Source: Bacteroidales bacterium (GTDB lineage Bacteria; Bacteroidota; Bacteroidia; Bacteroidales; UBA3824). From it: a DNA stretch of 64,000 nucleotides. Position 1 is the first letter of the stretch. Each line of letters starts with the position of its first letter. The position numbers and the translations under genes were made by a program. The stretch is taken from the NCBI GenBank assembly GCA_016286055.1, contig JAEERW010000002.1:1-64000 (forward strand), read 5' to 3'. Shown piece by piece: positions 33,386 through 41,388 of this stretch. The notes beneath the pieces are model-generated. The model was not told where the DNA came from. It did no database searches and saw only the letters and a list, made by a program, of their open reading frames with translations.

Positions 33386-34399
33386 TTATTCAACTACCTT
33401 TATATCAGCGTATTTCACGGTCTTTTTGGTGTCGCGGCGAATAACGCAGAAAGTAGTGCCTTCCTTTATTCTGGCATTTCCAAGACCACCGGCGTTGTGA
33501 ATGTCGGGGTCGGCGTTGAGTGTTTGCTCGGGCGATATAAAATCGTAGGATGCAAAGAACGTAGAACAGTGTTTTGCCACGCAGTCTAAAAGTATGCGGC
33601 GTTCCGAAATGTAACATTCCGAAACAAATTCCAACATCTTTGTAAGCGCGTCGTACACATTGTCGAGGTTCTGTTTCTCGTCGTCGCCGAGGGTGTCGGT
33701 CTTGGTTTTGAGGTAGATCCAACCTTTGGCAAAGCGGACCACAAATTTTGAGAGCGAACTCTCTTTTGAGGTCTGCAAAGCCTCGTTGAGGGTGCGGATA
33801 AGTTCTTTTTGCGGGTCGGTTTCGTTTCCGGGGTCGCGAAAAATCTCGCTTACGAACTTTGAGAGCGGTATAGCGGTGTTGAGTTCCGAAGCAATCTGCG
33901 CCTTTTCGCCTTCAAGTTCTTCCATACGGTTTTTGAGTTCTTGAAATTTGGCGTTGTATTTGGCGAGTTTATCCTCAGGAATGTCGCCGCCGCCTGACTG
34001 TTTCGCTGGCTGCCCTTTGGTAAGGGCGTTGAGCGAGGCGGTTATTGTGTTGATACTCTCTTGCGATAGGTAGGTTTTCAAAAGTTTGCCTACCCATTGC
34101 AGAGTGTCGATGTCTTTGTCGGTGTAAGGCAACTGCACGTTTGGGTTTTCTTTTAATTCTTCGAAAACGCCGCTGCCAATGTTGTCCACAAGCCATTTGG
34201 CAATGCCGTCGGCTTCGGCTGAGGCATCACCGGGGGTGGCTGTCTGCACGTGGGTAGATAGCCCCGACGAAGGGTTAACATCCTCGTCGTCAGACTGTTC
34301 GGGTTGAACCTTTTTGGTAAGCGAAAGGCTCACCGGCTTAGGATCTTCCACCCTGCTGTCGCTGCTTGCGCCGTTTACTGATAAACTTAGTTTTGCCAT
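33386..34399 (-). CDS. Coiled-coil protein in the SrfA position of the operon
   Basis: 337 residues. The first ~75 are low-complexity and acidic (many Ser, Asp, Glu, Pro). A helical region follows, with a clear coiled-coil stretch (residues about 150-190, ending in MEELEGEKAQIASEL). The C-terminal part contains ALTKMLEFVSECY and ends in a small beta-type tail (FCVIRRDTKKTVKYADIKVVE). I recognise no enzyme motif. Its location between the SrfB-like and SrfC-like genes, with 27 and 35 bp gaps, suggests a structural or adaptor subunit of the same complex. Whether it is homologous to SrfA or only occupies its place I cannot tell. Confidence 0.65.
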   Translation of the reverse strand: MAKLSLSVNGASSDSRVEDPKPVSLSLTKKVQPEQSDDEDVNPSSGLSTHVQTATPGDASAEADGIAKWLVDNIGSGVFEELKENPNVQLPYTDKDIDTLQWVGKLLKTYLSQESINTITASLNALTKGQPAKQSGGGDIPEDKLAKYNAKFQELKNRMEELEGEKAQIASELNTAIPLSKFVSEIFRDPGNETDPQKELIRTLNEALQTSKESSLSKFVVRFAKGWIYLKTKTDTLGDDEKQNLDNVYDALTKMLEFVSECYISERRILLDCVAKHCSTFFASYDFISPEQTLNADPDIHNAGGLGNARIKEGTTFCVIRRDTKKTVKYADIKVVE

Positions 34400-34426
34400 A
34401 ATTCTTTGATTTTATGATACAACAAA

Positions 34427-37420
34427 CTAATTATCAAAAAGTTGGATAAGGAATATGCCTGAGTCCATCCAATAGCCGTGCTCGTCGGCAAGCGATTGGA
34501 GTGTAAGTTTCAGATTATCAGACGAAACCTTTTTGCCTTCGCGGTCCATAACGTTTTTAAGCGGTTTCAGACGCTCTTTGTCGCGGGGGTCGCGTTCGAT
34601 GTCGAATGTAAGCGGCTCGCGGTCTTTCAACTGACGTGCTGCCTCCGACGACGAGTAAACCAACTTGTACATCGGTGCCGAAATCCAATCGTCGGTGGGC
34701 ATCTGCCTCATTCCGAGCATCATATGACCAAAGAATTTGATATTCTTTGTATCGGTGTCGGGGTCGAGGAATATCTCTTTGAGTCGTGCCTTGTTGGGGT
34801 CGTACTCGCCAAGATAGTCGGCTGTGGAGCAGAAATTGCGTTTCAAGAGCGAAGTATCGATTGTAAAATCGTCTAAGCGGCGAAGGTTGCCTGCCATAAG
34901 TGCGATGGTGGCTCCAACTGCAACGCAAGTTTTCGGGTCTTTGATAACGCCTGTGCCCTCGGCAAACGGATACCAAGTGCCTATGCGGTAATGTCCTAAC
35001 TGTACGATTCGGTCGGGAGTTACGGGCAGTTTCTTTAAGAATAGGTCGCGAACCACGGGCAACTGGCTTGGACGTCCCGAAAGCAATACGTAATCACATT
35101 CGTACTGGGCAATAATGCCGCAGAGGTCGCCTATCATCTTTTCTACCACGTCTTTAACCACTTTGTTGGTGCCTTCGTTGTCGAGTTCCCAAGTGATTTT
35201 TTCGATGTCGAATCCTGTGCAGCCCTCGTTTTCAAACTCCTTATTAATATAGTCGATGAGTTGCTGATTGGGATGCGGATAATTTACAAAGAATGAGTCG
35301 AACGAGCGTTTTTCTGTGGGACGTTCCTCTGATGCGTGCTGCAAAATGTCTGTACCAATGGGAATTGCAATCTGCATAGCAAACTGTTTCTTCATCAGTT
35401 TGTCTTTTGCGGTGGTGCGTCCGAGGTAAGGACCAAAGAGGAAGTTCATTACATTAACCGAATTGCGGCAACCGCATTTTTCGGCGTGCAACTTGATGGT
35501 GGGCAGCACGATACGCTCGATAACACGTTTGAGAATATCGTCGCCGGCAAGATTGAATCCCTCCCAAAACATTGGCGAAGGTGTTAATACCGAGATATTT
35601 GCGCCCGGGTTTGCTTGATAATTTGCAATCATAAGGTCGGTAGTACCACCACCTATATCCACGCTCGCAATAGTAACGGCGGGCTGGTCGGGGTAAACAG
35701 TATCCTGACGCAACTTGCCCACAGTGTTGATGTAGAGCGAAGCGTTGTTCATAAAGCGGTCTTTGATTTCGCCGTAAACAAAGGTCAACTGGTTGCAGGT
35801 GGCCTCGTCGTAGTTCCAATCGTTGCGTTTATCGGGTTCGCGGCGGATATCGTCGGCATCGGGAATGATTACAAGATTTTCGTCGATGAAGTTGTTACCA
35901 AAATATGCTTTGAGTGCTGCGAGAGCGTCTTTTGCGTGGTCGCGGAGAATTACCTGCTCGGTTTGCAACATTGCTGTGGGGCAGGTAAGCACAATGCGTT
36001 TCAATCGGCGCGGAAGTTTTTCCTGACCCTGACGTTTGCGGAAACGGTAACTGTTGACGTATGTTACAGCCTGCATAAAAATCTCGCTGAGTGCAAATGT
36101 CATAAGCGAACTGCGCGAGAAATATGGGTTCATTGCCGGATAAGGCTGTTTCATTTCGGGGTCTTGCTCGGCTTTAATGCGCTCACGTTCAAGAAGTTTA
36201 CCATCTTCGGTGAATAGTTCTGCAATGCCGTAGAGGGCTGGTTTTGCAAACGCCTCCTGAGTTTTTGAAATATAAGTCCAGGGGAATGCGCGTTTTTCGG
36301 TGTCCCAAAGATAGCGTTTTGGCGAACTCATTACCGAGTTTGAATTGTCGGCGGTGTTGAGAACGGTTAAACGAGCAGCCTCGCGACCAATGCGTACAAG
36401 GCTTGGCCAAGCAAACGCCTTGGGATTGCCGCTCATTATAAACTGCGATTCGTCGCCGAGAGTGGTTTTTACAAATGCCACACGCATATCAAACGGGTCG
36501 CTGTAAGTGCGGTCGGGGTAGGTCATATCGCGAATTTCGAGCGGAACAGCGTCGGTAAATTCAAACGGCTGACCTGTTTTAACCGATTCTACAAGTATAC
36601 CTGTGGTGCGGCTGTTGCCCACGTCGAGTATCAAATCTACGTCAATGCTTTGATTATCAGTGTAGAGCGTTAGTTTGGGGAATGTCTCAGCCTTGCCCAA
36701 CACCTTTAATAATGTAAGGTAATACGATGTGTGGAGGAAGTTGTATCCTTCGTCGGTTTTGCCGAGGTCTTTGCGTTTTTTGTCAAAGTCGGTTTTGAGC
36801 CACTCCTGAACCCACGGACGTGCGCAGAAAAAGAAGTTGTCGGTATCTTGCACGGCGCACTCAAACACCGAGTTTTGAGCGTCGCGGACAGTGGGCGTAA
36901 GGTAAGCCTCAGAATTGTCCTCGCAGCGGGTATCGAATGCAAGTACCACATTGTGAGTGTATTCGCTCTCCTCGTCAACGCCCGAAATACGGCTAAACCA
37001 CATCATTGCCCAAGTTTCGGGACCCTGCTGGAATTTTTTGCCGTCGTAACTTTTGCGCAAGTAAGGAATCGGAATCCACATTCCCTCGAAACTCTCTATG
37101 GCTTCGCGAGCACGAACGGTGATGATTTTGTGCTCAGGGATTGTGCGGATAAGGTTTTGCGGAATGCGAGCCTCGTCGATTTGCCCCGTTTCAGAATCGG
37201 TGGCCACCTTGCGGATTTCGTCGGTGAGTTCGATGTACTTTTGAAGTTTTTCGTGGTAGTAGGGAAACACAAAGGTTATCTCCTTGTTGCCTTCGATGTC
37301 TTCTTCGAGTTTTTCAAAATAGTCGGCATTTACTTTCATTGCGGGCGATTTCTCGCCGAGGTTTATCTTAACCGAATGAAACTGTATGCCGGAGTTGGCT
37401 ATTAAACTGAAATCTCTCAT
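34427..37420 (-). CDS. SrfB-like ASKHA-fold ATPase
   Basis: 997 residues. The actin/Hsp70-type nucleotide-binding motifs are visible: phosphate-1 LILDVGNSRTTG (Asp266), phosphate-2 VDIGGGTTDLMIA further on, and an adenosine-type motif LLSGRPSQLP. An N-terminal domain of ~260 residues without recognisable motifs precedes the ATPase core. This organisation matches the virulence factor SrfB family (known for gene association, not for a settled mechanism). No signal peptide, so probably cytosolic. The gene is second in the operon, 28 bp after the zinc-ribbon gene, and very likely works with the P-loop protein encoded two genes downstream. Confidence 0.75.
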   Translation of the reverse strand: MRDFSLIANSGIQFHSVKINLGEKSPAMKVNADYFEKLEEDIEGNKEITFVFPYYHEKLQKYIELTDEIRKVATDSETGQIDEARIPQNLIRTIPEHKIITVRAREAIESFEGMWIPIPYLRKSYDGKKFQQGPETWAMMWFSRISGVDEESEYTHNVVLAFDTRCEDNSEAYLTPTVRDAQNSVFECAVQDTDNFFFCARPWVQEWLKTDFDKKRKDLGKTDEGYNFLHTSYYLTLLKVLGKAETFPKLTLYTDNQSIDVDLILDVGNSRTTGILVESVKTGQPFEFTDAVPLEIRDMTYPDRTYSDPFDMRVAFVKTTLGDESQFIMSGNPKAFAWPSLVRIGREAARLTVLNTADNSNSVMSSPKRYLWDTEKRAFPWTYISKTQEAFAKPALYGIAELFTEDGKLLERERIKAEQDPEMKQPYPAMNPYFSRSSLMTFALSEIFMQAVTYVNSYRFRKRQGQEKLPRRLKRIVLTCPTAMLQTEQVILRDHAKDALAALKAYFGNNFIDENLVIIPDADDIRREPDKRNDWNYDEATCNQLTFVYGEIKDRFMNNASLYINTVGKLRQDTVYPDQPAVTIASVDIGGGTTDLMIANYQANPGANISVLTPSPMFWEGFNLAGDDILKRVIERIVLPTIKLHAEKCGCRNSVNVMNFLFGPYLGRTTAKDKLMKKQFAMQIAIPIGTDILQHASEERPTEKRSFDSFFVNYPHPNQQLIDYINKEFENEGCTGFDIEKITWELDNEGTNKVVKDVVEKMIGDLCGIIAQYECDYVLLSGRPSQLPVVRDLFLKKLPVTPDRIVQLGHYRIGTWYPFAEGTGVIKDPKTCVAVGATIALMAGNLRRLDDFTIDTSLLKRNFCSTADYLGEYDPNKARLKEIFLDPDTDTKNIKFFGHMMLGMRQMPTDDWISAPMYKLVYSSSEAARQLKDREPLTFDIERDPRDKERLKPLKNVMDREGKKVSSDNLKLTLQSLADEHGYWMDSGIFLIQLFDN

Positions 37421-37448
37421 ATATATTATGTTTTTAGGTTTTCGAAAT

Positions 37449-38075
37449 TTAGATTGAAATGTCTACGCTGTCGTCGTCCTGAGTTTTTTTGCCCTGATTG
37501 TTGCAATAGATACAAACCGGCATCGACGATGGATAAACCTCACCGCAATAGGGACATACGGTTAATTTGCCCTTTGTCTTAGGCGGAGCGGGCGGTGTGG
37601 GCGGCGGAGGTGTCGGCTGCGAAACAGGCGGTGTAACAGTTATGGGCTGTGCAGGCTGAGGTGCCGACTGCGCAACTGGCTGAGCGTTGCTTGGATACAT
37701 ATCGTAATAAGTGCGCTGCGATTTCCATCCCGAAACGGTGAGAAACCTGTCTTGATAACTTTCGCCACGTGCAAGGCAGTATCTACCAACAGGTTGACCT
37801 TCGTAAGAGGTAGATTTTTGCTTAGATTTGCCGAGCGAAAGAGTTAGTCCCGAACTTTTTTGGATAACGGGGCGCAACTGCAATAAATCGAGGATGTAAG
37901 TTTGTTCGTCGTTGGCAGAGTTGAACCTTACAAACACATTGTACACAGGTGGAGTACCGGCTTGCAGTTGGTTTATCTGCGATGTGCTGATAGTAAATTT
38001 GGCAACAGTGCCGTCGGGTGCGGGTACAAATATGTGTAGCCCTGCATTATTTTGTTCCCATTTTAATGAATCCAT
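37449..38075 (-). CDS. Zinc-ribbon protein, first gene of the srf-like operon
   Basis: 208 residues in three parts. An N-terminal beta-rich domain (residues 1-~120) is followed by a linker extremely rich in Pro, Gln and Thr (about 125-170). The C-terminal zinc ribbon has two CxxC knuckles (VCPYCGEVYP and VCIYCNN), then an acidic tail. The ribbon probably binds one Zn ion and mediates protein contact. It is cytosolic and first in the operon, 28 bp before the SrfB-like gene, with a promoter at 38126-38156. I do not recognise the N-terminal domain. The linker suggests a tethered recruiter or substrate-presenting subunit, which is inference. Confidence 0.7.
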   Translation of the reverse strand: MDSLKWEQNNAGLHIFVPAPDGTVAKFTISTSQINQLQAGTPPVYNVFVRFNSANDEQTYILDLLQLRPVIQKSSGLTLSLGKSKQKSTSYEGQPVGRYCLARGESYQDRFLTVSGWKSQRTYYDMYPSNAQPVAQSAPQPAQPITVTPPVSQPTPPPPTPPAPPKTKGKLTVCPYCGEVYPSSMPVCIYCNNQGKKTQDDDSVDISI

Positions 38076-38125
38076 TATTTCTTCAAAAAAAATATTATCT
38101 CTTTTAACGTTAAAATCTGTGTTAA

Positions 38126-38156
38126 CAAATATAAGGGATTTTTTTTAAATGTCAAG
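38126..38156 (-). promoter_or_regulatory. Putative promoter of the srf-like operon
   Basis: On the minus strand a -33 CTTG (38153-38156, one mismatch to TTTG), a 19-base spacer, and a perfect -7 TATATTTG (38126-38133). It lies about 50 bp before the zinc-ribbon start. No operator-like repeat is seen beside it. Confidence 0.55.
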
Positions 38157-38189
38157 AAAAAAATGGATTTTTTTAAAAAAAATTAATTA

Positions 38190-39923
38190 TTATTCCAGCA
38201 CCTCCATTTTCCAACCTCTGAAAACTATCACAGCCGTATGAAGTTCCCATCTTTTTGATGTGCATTTTTCAACAAGGCGGTGGTCGGTGATGTAACGCTG
38301 CATCTGAGCCTTAGCATCATCTTTCAACTTGGCAACGGTTTCGTCAGATGAGTTTTTCTTACAATATTTTAACTCAATGATATATGCGTGGCGTTTGTAG
38401 CCGAGAGGTTCTAAATAGAGGTCGGTAAATCCATGATCGGCCTCCAATTCGGTATAGGCAAGATAACTCGAACTTTTGCAAAAATGCGACAGGAAAAATC
38501 CCTTCACAAAAAACTCGCCTTGCGCATCAAAATCGCGTACCGAAGAATTATCTTCCATAACTGATGCAATATACGAGATAAACGGCTTGCAATCGCCTTT
38601 AAATACGAGTTTTTCCCAATGAGAATCCAAAATAGCGTTATCAGTACGCCATCCTATTGACTGCGAATAGCATTTTGCCAAATATTTGCAGTATTGCTGA
38701 CGTACAGTTTCGTTGGGCACTAAAAATGCAGGATAGCCGTTTTTGTCCAAGCCGTAACTCAAAAGACCCATATAAAACAATAGGCTTTTAAGGTTCGACG
38801 GACTTGACAATTCAGCAATGGCAAACTCGGGATTAAGTTCAAAATATGTTTTACCGGTGTTAACAATTTCCATTATTATCTGCGACTTTTCACCATAATT
38901 TTGCTCAATCTTCACCATTTTTTCCATCTTGAAAAAATCGGTAGCAACATTTGGATCAACAAGTTTTTCGGGTGGGCAGCCTTTTTGAGAAATGTAGTTC
39001 ATTATAAAATAAAGCACCATATCCGAATTGAAAACCCTTTCTTCGTCAATCATCCCCGATGAAAAACAGTAGTTGTCGTACACAGGCTTCATTATGTCGA
39101 TAAGTTCGTCGACAGAATGTTTAAAAACACCAGTTTCATCGCGGTAATATTCCAACATAGCACGAACCTCACTTTCGGCAAATCCCATTGCAGAATTGAG
39201 ATTGGCATCTATCGACATATTACGTGCAATATTAAATCCGCTTGTAACATCGCTCAAAGTCAACGGCGAAACCCCCGTAATAAAAATTCTTTCTACCGAG
39301 GCTTGGTTGGCTGTGGTCATAGCCTTCAACACATTGAAAAACAAGCGGAAAAAACCATCGCCGTGGGTGAGATTCCGATATGCATCTTCGTCGTTAGAAA
39401 AAAGTGTGTTGGCAAAGTTGTCGTATTCATCTATCATTATGTAGATGCGATATGGCGATTTTTCTGCCAAAGAAATTAGGGATAGTAACGCTGCATCACA
39501 ATTATCCTTATCTTGGTTGATGGTTTCAACGGCGTTGACCGGCAGATATTCTTGGTATTTGTCTACAAACCTAAAAATATCTCTAACTACCAACGAATTA
39601 AACGAACTTTCTACCTTATCAGTGCTACTATCCACAGCCGAAAAGTTGAATTTCAGCACCATATACTGTCCCTGTTTGGATGTGGTTTGTTGAAAAATAT
39701 CCAACCCGCCAAAATTATTTTCGTACTCGTCTTTGCGCTTTACATCGTAATATGCTTCTAACATATTAAGAAACAGACTTTTACCAAATCTCCTCGGACG
39801 CAGGAACATAATATATTTGGCTGCGTTTTCAAAATATGGGATAAACGCTGTCTTGTCAACGTAATACGAATTTTCTTTGCGTATTGTAACGTAATCAGTT
39901 TCGCCGTAAGGAATTCGTCGCAT
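38190..39923 (-). CDS. AAA-ATPase-like protein with C-terminal PD-(D/E)XK nuclease domain
   Basis: 577 residues, typical length for a family highly expanded in Bacteroidales (AAA-ATPase_like plus PDDEXK_9 domains). The N-terminus carries the family signature IPYGETDYVTIRKENSYYVDKT. A P-loop variant RRFGKS lies at residues 44-49 and a Walker B IMIDEYDN near residue 166. The C-terminus holds a nuclease-type core: GFTDLYLEP followed by IIELKYCK (Asp and ExK). The role is unproven; such genes are commonly multicopy and have been suspected of mobile or defence links. It has its own promoter-like sequence and no partner gene. Intact, no frameshift. Confidence 0.88.
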   Translation of the reverse strand: MRRIPYGETDYVTIRKENSYYVDKTAFIPYFENAAKYIMFLRPRRFGKSLFLNMLEAYYDVKRKDEYENNFGGLDIFQQTTSKQGQYMVLKFNFSAVDSSTDKVESSFNSLVVRDIFRFVDKYQEYLPVNAVETINQDKDNCDAALLSLISLAEKSPYRIYIMIDEYDNFANTLFSNDEDAYRNLTHGDGFFRLFFNVLKAMTTANQASVERIFITGVSPLTLSDVTSGFNIARNMSIDANLNSAMGFAESEVRAMLEYYRDETGVFKHSVDELIDIMKPVYDNYCFSSGMIDEERVFNSDMVLYFIMNYISQKGCPPEKLVDPNVATDFFKMEKMVKIEQNYGEKSQIIMEIVNTGKTYFELNPEFAIAELSSPSNLKSLLFYMGLLSYGLDKNGYPAFLVPNETVRQQYCKYLAKCYSQSIGWRTDNAILDSHWEKLVFKGDCKPFISYIASVMEDNSSVRDFDAQGEFFVKGFFLSHFCKSSSYLAYTELEADHGFTDLYLEPLGYKRHAYIIELKYCKKNSSDETVAKLKDDAKAQMQRYITDHRLVEKCTSKRWELHTAVIVFRGWKMEVLE

Positions 39924-39950
39924 AATGTGTGATGTTTATTTGTCTGAGTG

Positions 39951-39982
39951 CAAATATAAGTTTTTTTTATAAAATATTCAAT
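39951..39982 (-). promoter_or_regulatory. Putative promoter of the AAA-ATPase gene
   Basis: On the minus strand a perfect -7 TATATTTG (39951-39958) with a 20-base spacer to ATTG (39979-39982, three of four matches to TTTG). It is 28 bp from the start codon. Confidence 0.5.
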
Positions 39983-40018
39983 TTTCGGCTTGATTAATAC
40001 GCTCAGTAGTAAATAAAA

Positions 40019-40056
40019 AAAAAATAACCGCTCCTCTTGAAGCGGTTATTTTTTTA
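40019..40056. terminator. Terminator of the tig-clpP-clpP operon
   Basis: Stem AATAACCGCT (40023-40032) with AGCGGTTATT (40041-40050) and an eight-base loop, A's to the left and T's to the right. It lies 22 bases past the last clpP stop (minus strand) and also faces the AAA gene promoter region. Confidence 0.88.
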
Positions 40057-40077
40057 CTAACAAATATCTTCAAATAC

Positions 40078-40701
40078 TTAGTATTCAAGTTTTTGTGCTA
40101 TGGAATCAACTATGCCGTAGGCGAGTGATTCGTTGGCATCCATCCAATGGTCGTTTTCGATGTCGGCAAGAACCTTTTCGTAGGGCTGACCACAGTTTTT
40201 GGAGAGGATTTCAGCAGTGATTTTCTTGGTTTTGTCGATCTGACGGGCGTGGATTTCAAGATTCGATGCCTTGTCTTGAAAATATCCGCCAATGCTCGGC
40301 TGGTGAATCATCACTTCGGCGTGAGGCATAATTGTGCGGCTGCCTTTTTCGCCGGCTGAAAGGATTATCGAAGCCATCGACGCGCACAAGCCCATACAAA
40401 CCGTCTTAACAGGCGACGAAATGAGTTTCATTGTGTCGAGGATTGCCATTCCTGCTGTTACCGAGCCGCCGGGACTGTTGATATAGAATGTAATCGGTTT
40501 GCCGGGTTCTTTCATATCAAGGTAGAGCAAGCGGTTTACCACCTGCTCGGCGGTGTCGTCCATTACTGCGCCCCAAAGAAAAATGCTGCGTTTTTCGAGG
40601 AACTTTTTGTTGAAATCTATCGACGATAATCCGCTCATTAACTTGTCTAAGCCGTTTGACTGCGGTACGTCTTCTTCTTCTAATCTGTACATTTTTAACA
40701 A
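40078..40701 (-). CDS. clpP: ATP-dependent Clp protease proteolytic subunit (second paralog)
   Basis: 207 residues, a serine peptidase forming heptameric rings fed by Clp/Hsp100 ATPases. The catalytic triad reads Ser108 (in GLCASMA), His133 (MIHQP) and Asp184 (NDHW). The oxyanion loop sequence NSPGGSV is intact. Relative to the upstream paralog the active-site Ser context is GLCASMAS rather than GMAASMGA, and the two proteins differ clearly throughout, so this is not a recent duplicate. It follows the first clpP by 9 bp. No clpX follows; the operon ends in a terminator. Confidence 0.94.
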   Translation of the reverse strand: MLKMYRLEEEDVPQSNGLDKLMSGLSSIDFNKKFLEKRSIFLWGAVMDDTAEQVVNRLLYLDMKEPGKPITFYINSPGGSVTAGMAILDTMKLISSPVKTVCMGLCASMASIILSAGEKGSRTIMPHAEVMIHQPSIGGYFQDKASNLEIHARQIDKTKKITAEILSKNCGQPYEKVLADIENDHWMDANESLAYGIVDSIAQKLEY

Positions 40702-40710
40702 TTTAAACGG

Positions 40711-41388
40711 TTAAACAACTTTTTTGTCGCGGAAAACCACTTGGTCGATAAGTCCGTATTCTTTGGCCTCGGCTGCGCTCATCCAAAAATCGCGTTGCGA
40801 ATCTTGGGCTATTTTTTCAGCCGGCTGACCAGTGTGTTCGGAGAGAATTTCGTAAAGGTCGTTTTTAGCCTTAATTATCTCGTTTACAGCGATTTGAATA
40901 TCCGAAGCCTGACCGCCGGTGTATCCTGCGGGCTGATGAATCATCATACGCGAATGTTTGAGTGCGTAGCGTTTGCCTTGTGTGCCGGCTGCGAGCAATA
41001 CCGCTCCCATCGACGCTGCCATTCCTGTACAGGTGCAGGCAATGTTGCACGAGATATACTGCATTGTGTCGTACACGCCGAGACCGCCGTAAACCGAGCC
41101 GCCCGGAGTGTTGAAGTATATCTGAATGTCTTTCGACGGGTCGGTGCTCTCCAAAAAGAGCAACTGAGCCTGAATTACGTTTGCCACTTGGTCGGAAATC
41201 TCAGTGCCGATAAATATGATTCGGTCGGCAATAAGGCGCGAGAATACGTCAACCTCACGGAAGGGCACATCGCGCTCCTCGATAACCGAGCGAGTCATAT
41301 TTGAGATGTGTCCGGCGTATTGGTCGAGCATATTGCCGCTGATTCCACGGCTGTGAACGGCGTATTTTCTAAAATCGTTGTTGTTCAT
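40711..41388 (-). CDS. clpP: ATP-dependent Clp protease proteolytic subunit (first paralog)
   Basis: 225 residues with triad Ser126 (GMAASMG), His151 (MIHQP) and Asp200 (RDFW), plus NTPGGSV. It has the family's usual core and an N-terminal extension of about 20 residues over E. coli ClpP, normal for Bacteroidota. Its start codon overlaps the tig stop (TAATG), so the two are translationally coupled. Together with the next gene it may form mixed ClpP1P2 tetradecamers, as known in actinobacteria and some other bacteria; that is inference here. Confidence 0.96.
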   Translation of the reverse strand: MNNNDFRKYAVHSRGISGNMLDQYAGHISNMTRSVIEERDVPFREVDVFSRLIADRIIFIGTEISDQVANVIQAQLLFLESTDPSKDIQIYFNTPGGSVYGGLGVYDTMQYISCNIACTCTGMAASMGAVLLAAGTQGKRYALKHSRMMIHQPAGYTGGQASDIQIAVNEIIKAKNDLYEILSEHTGQPAEKIAQDSQRDFWMSAAEAKEYGLIDQVVFRDKKVV

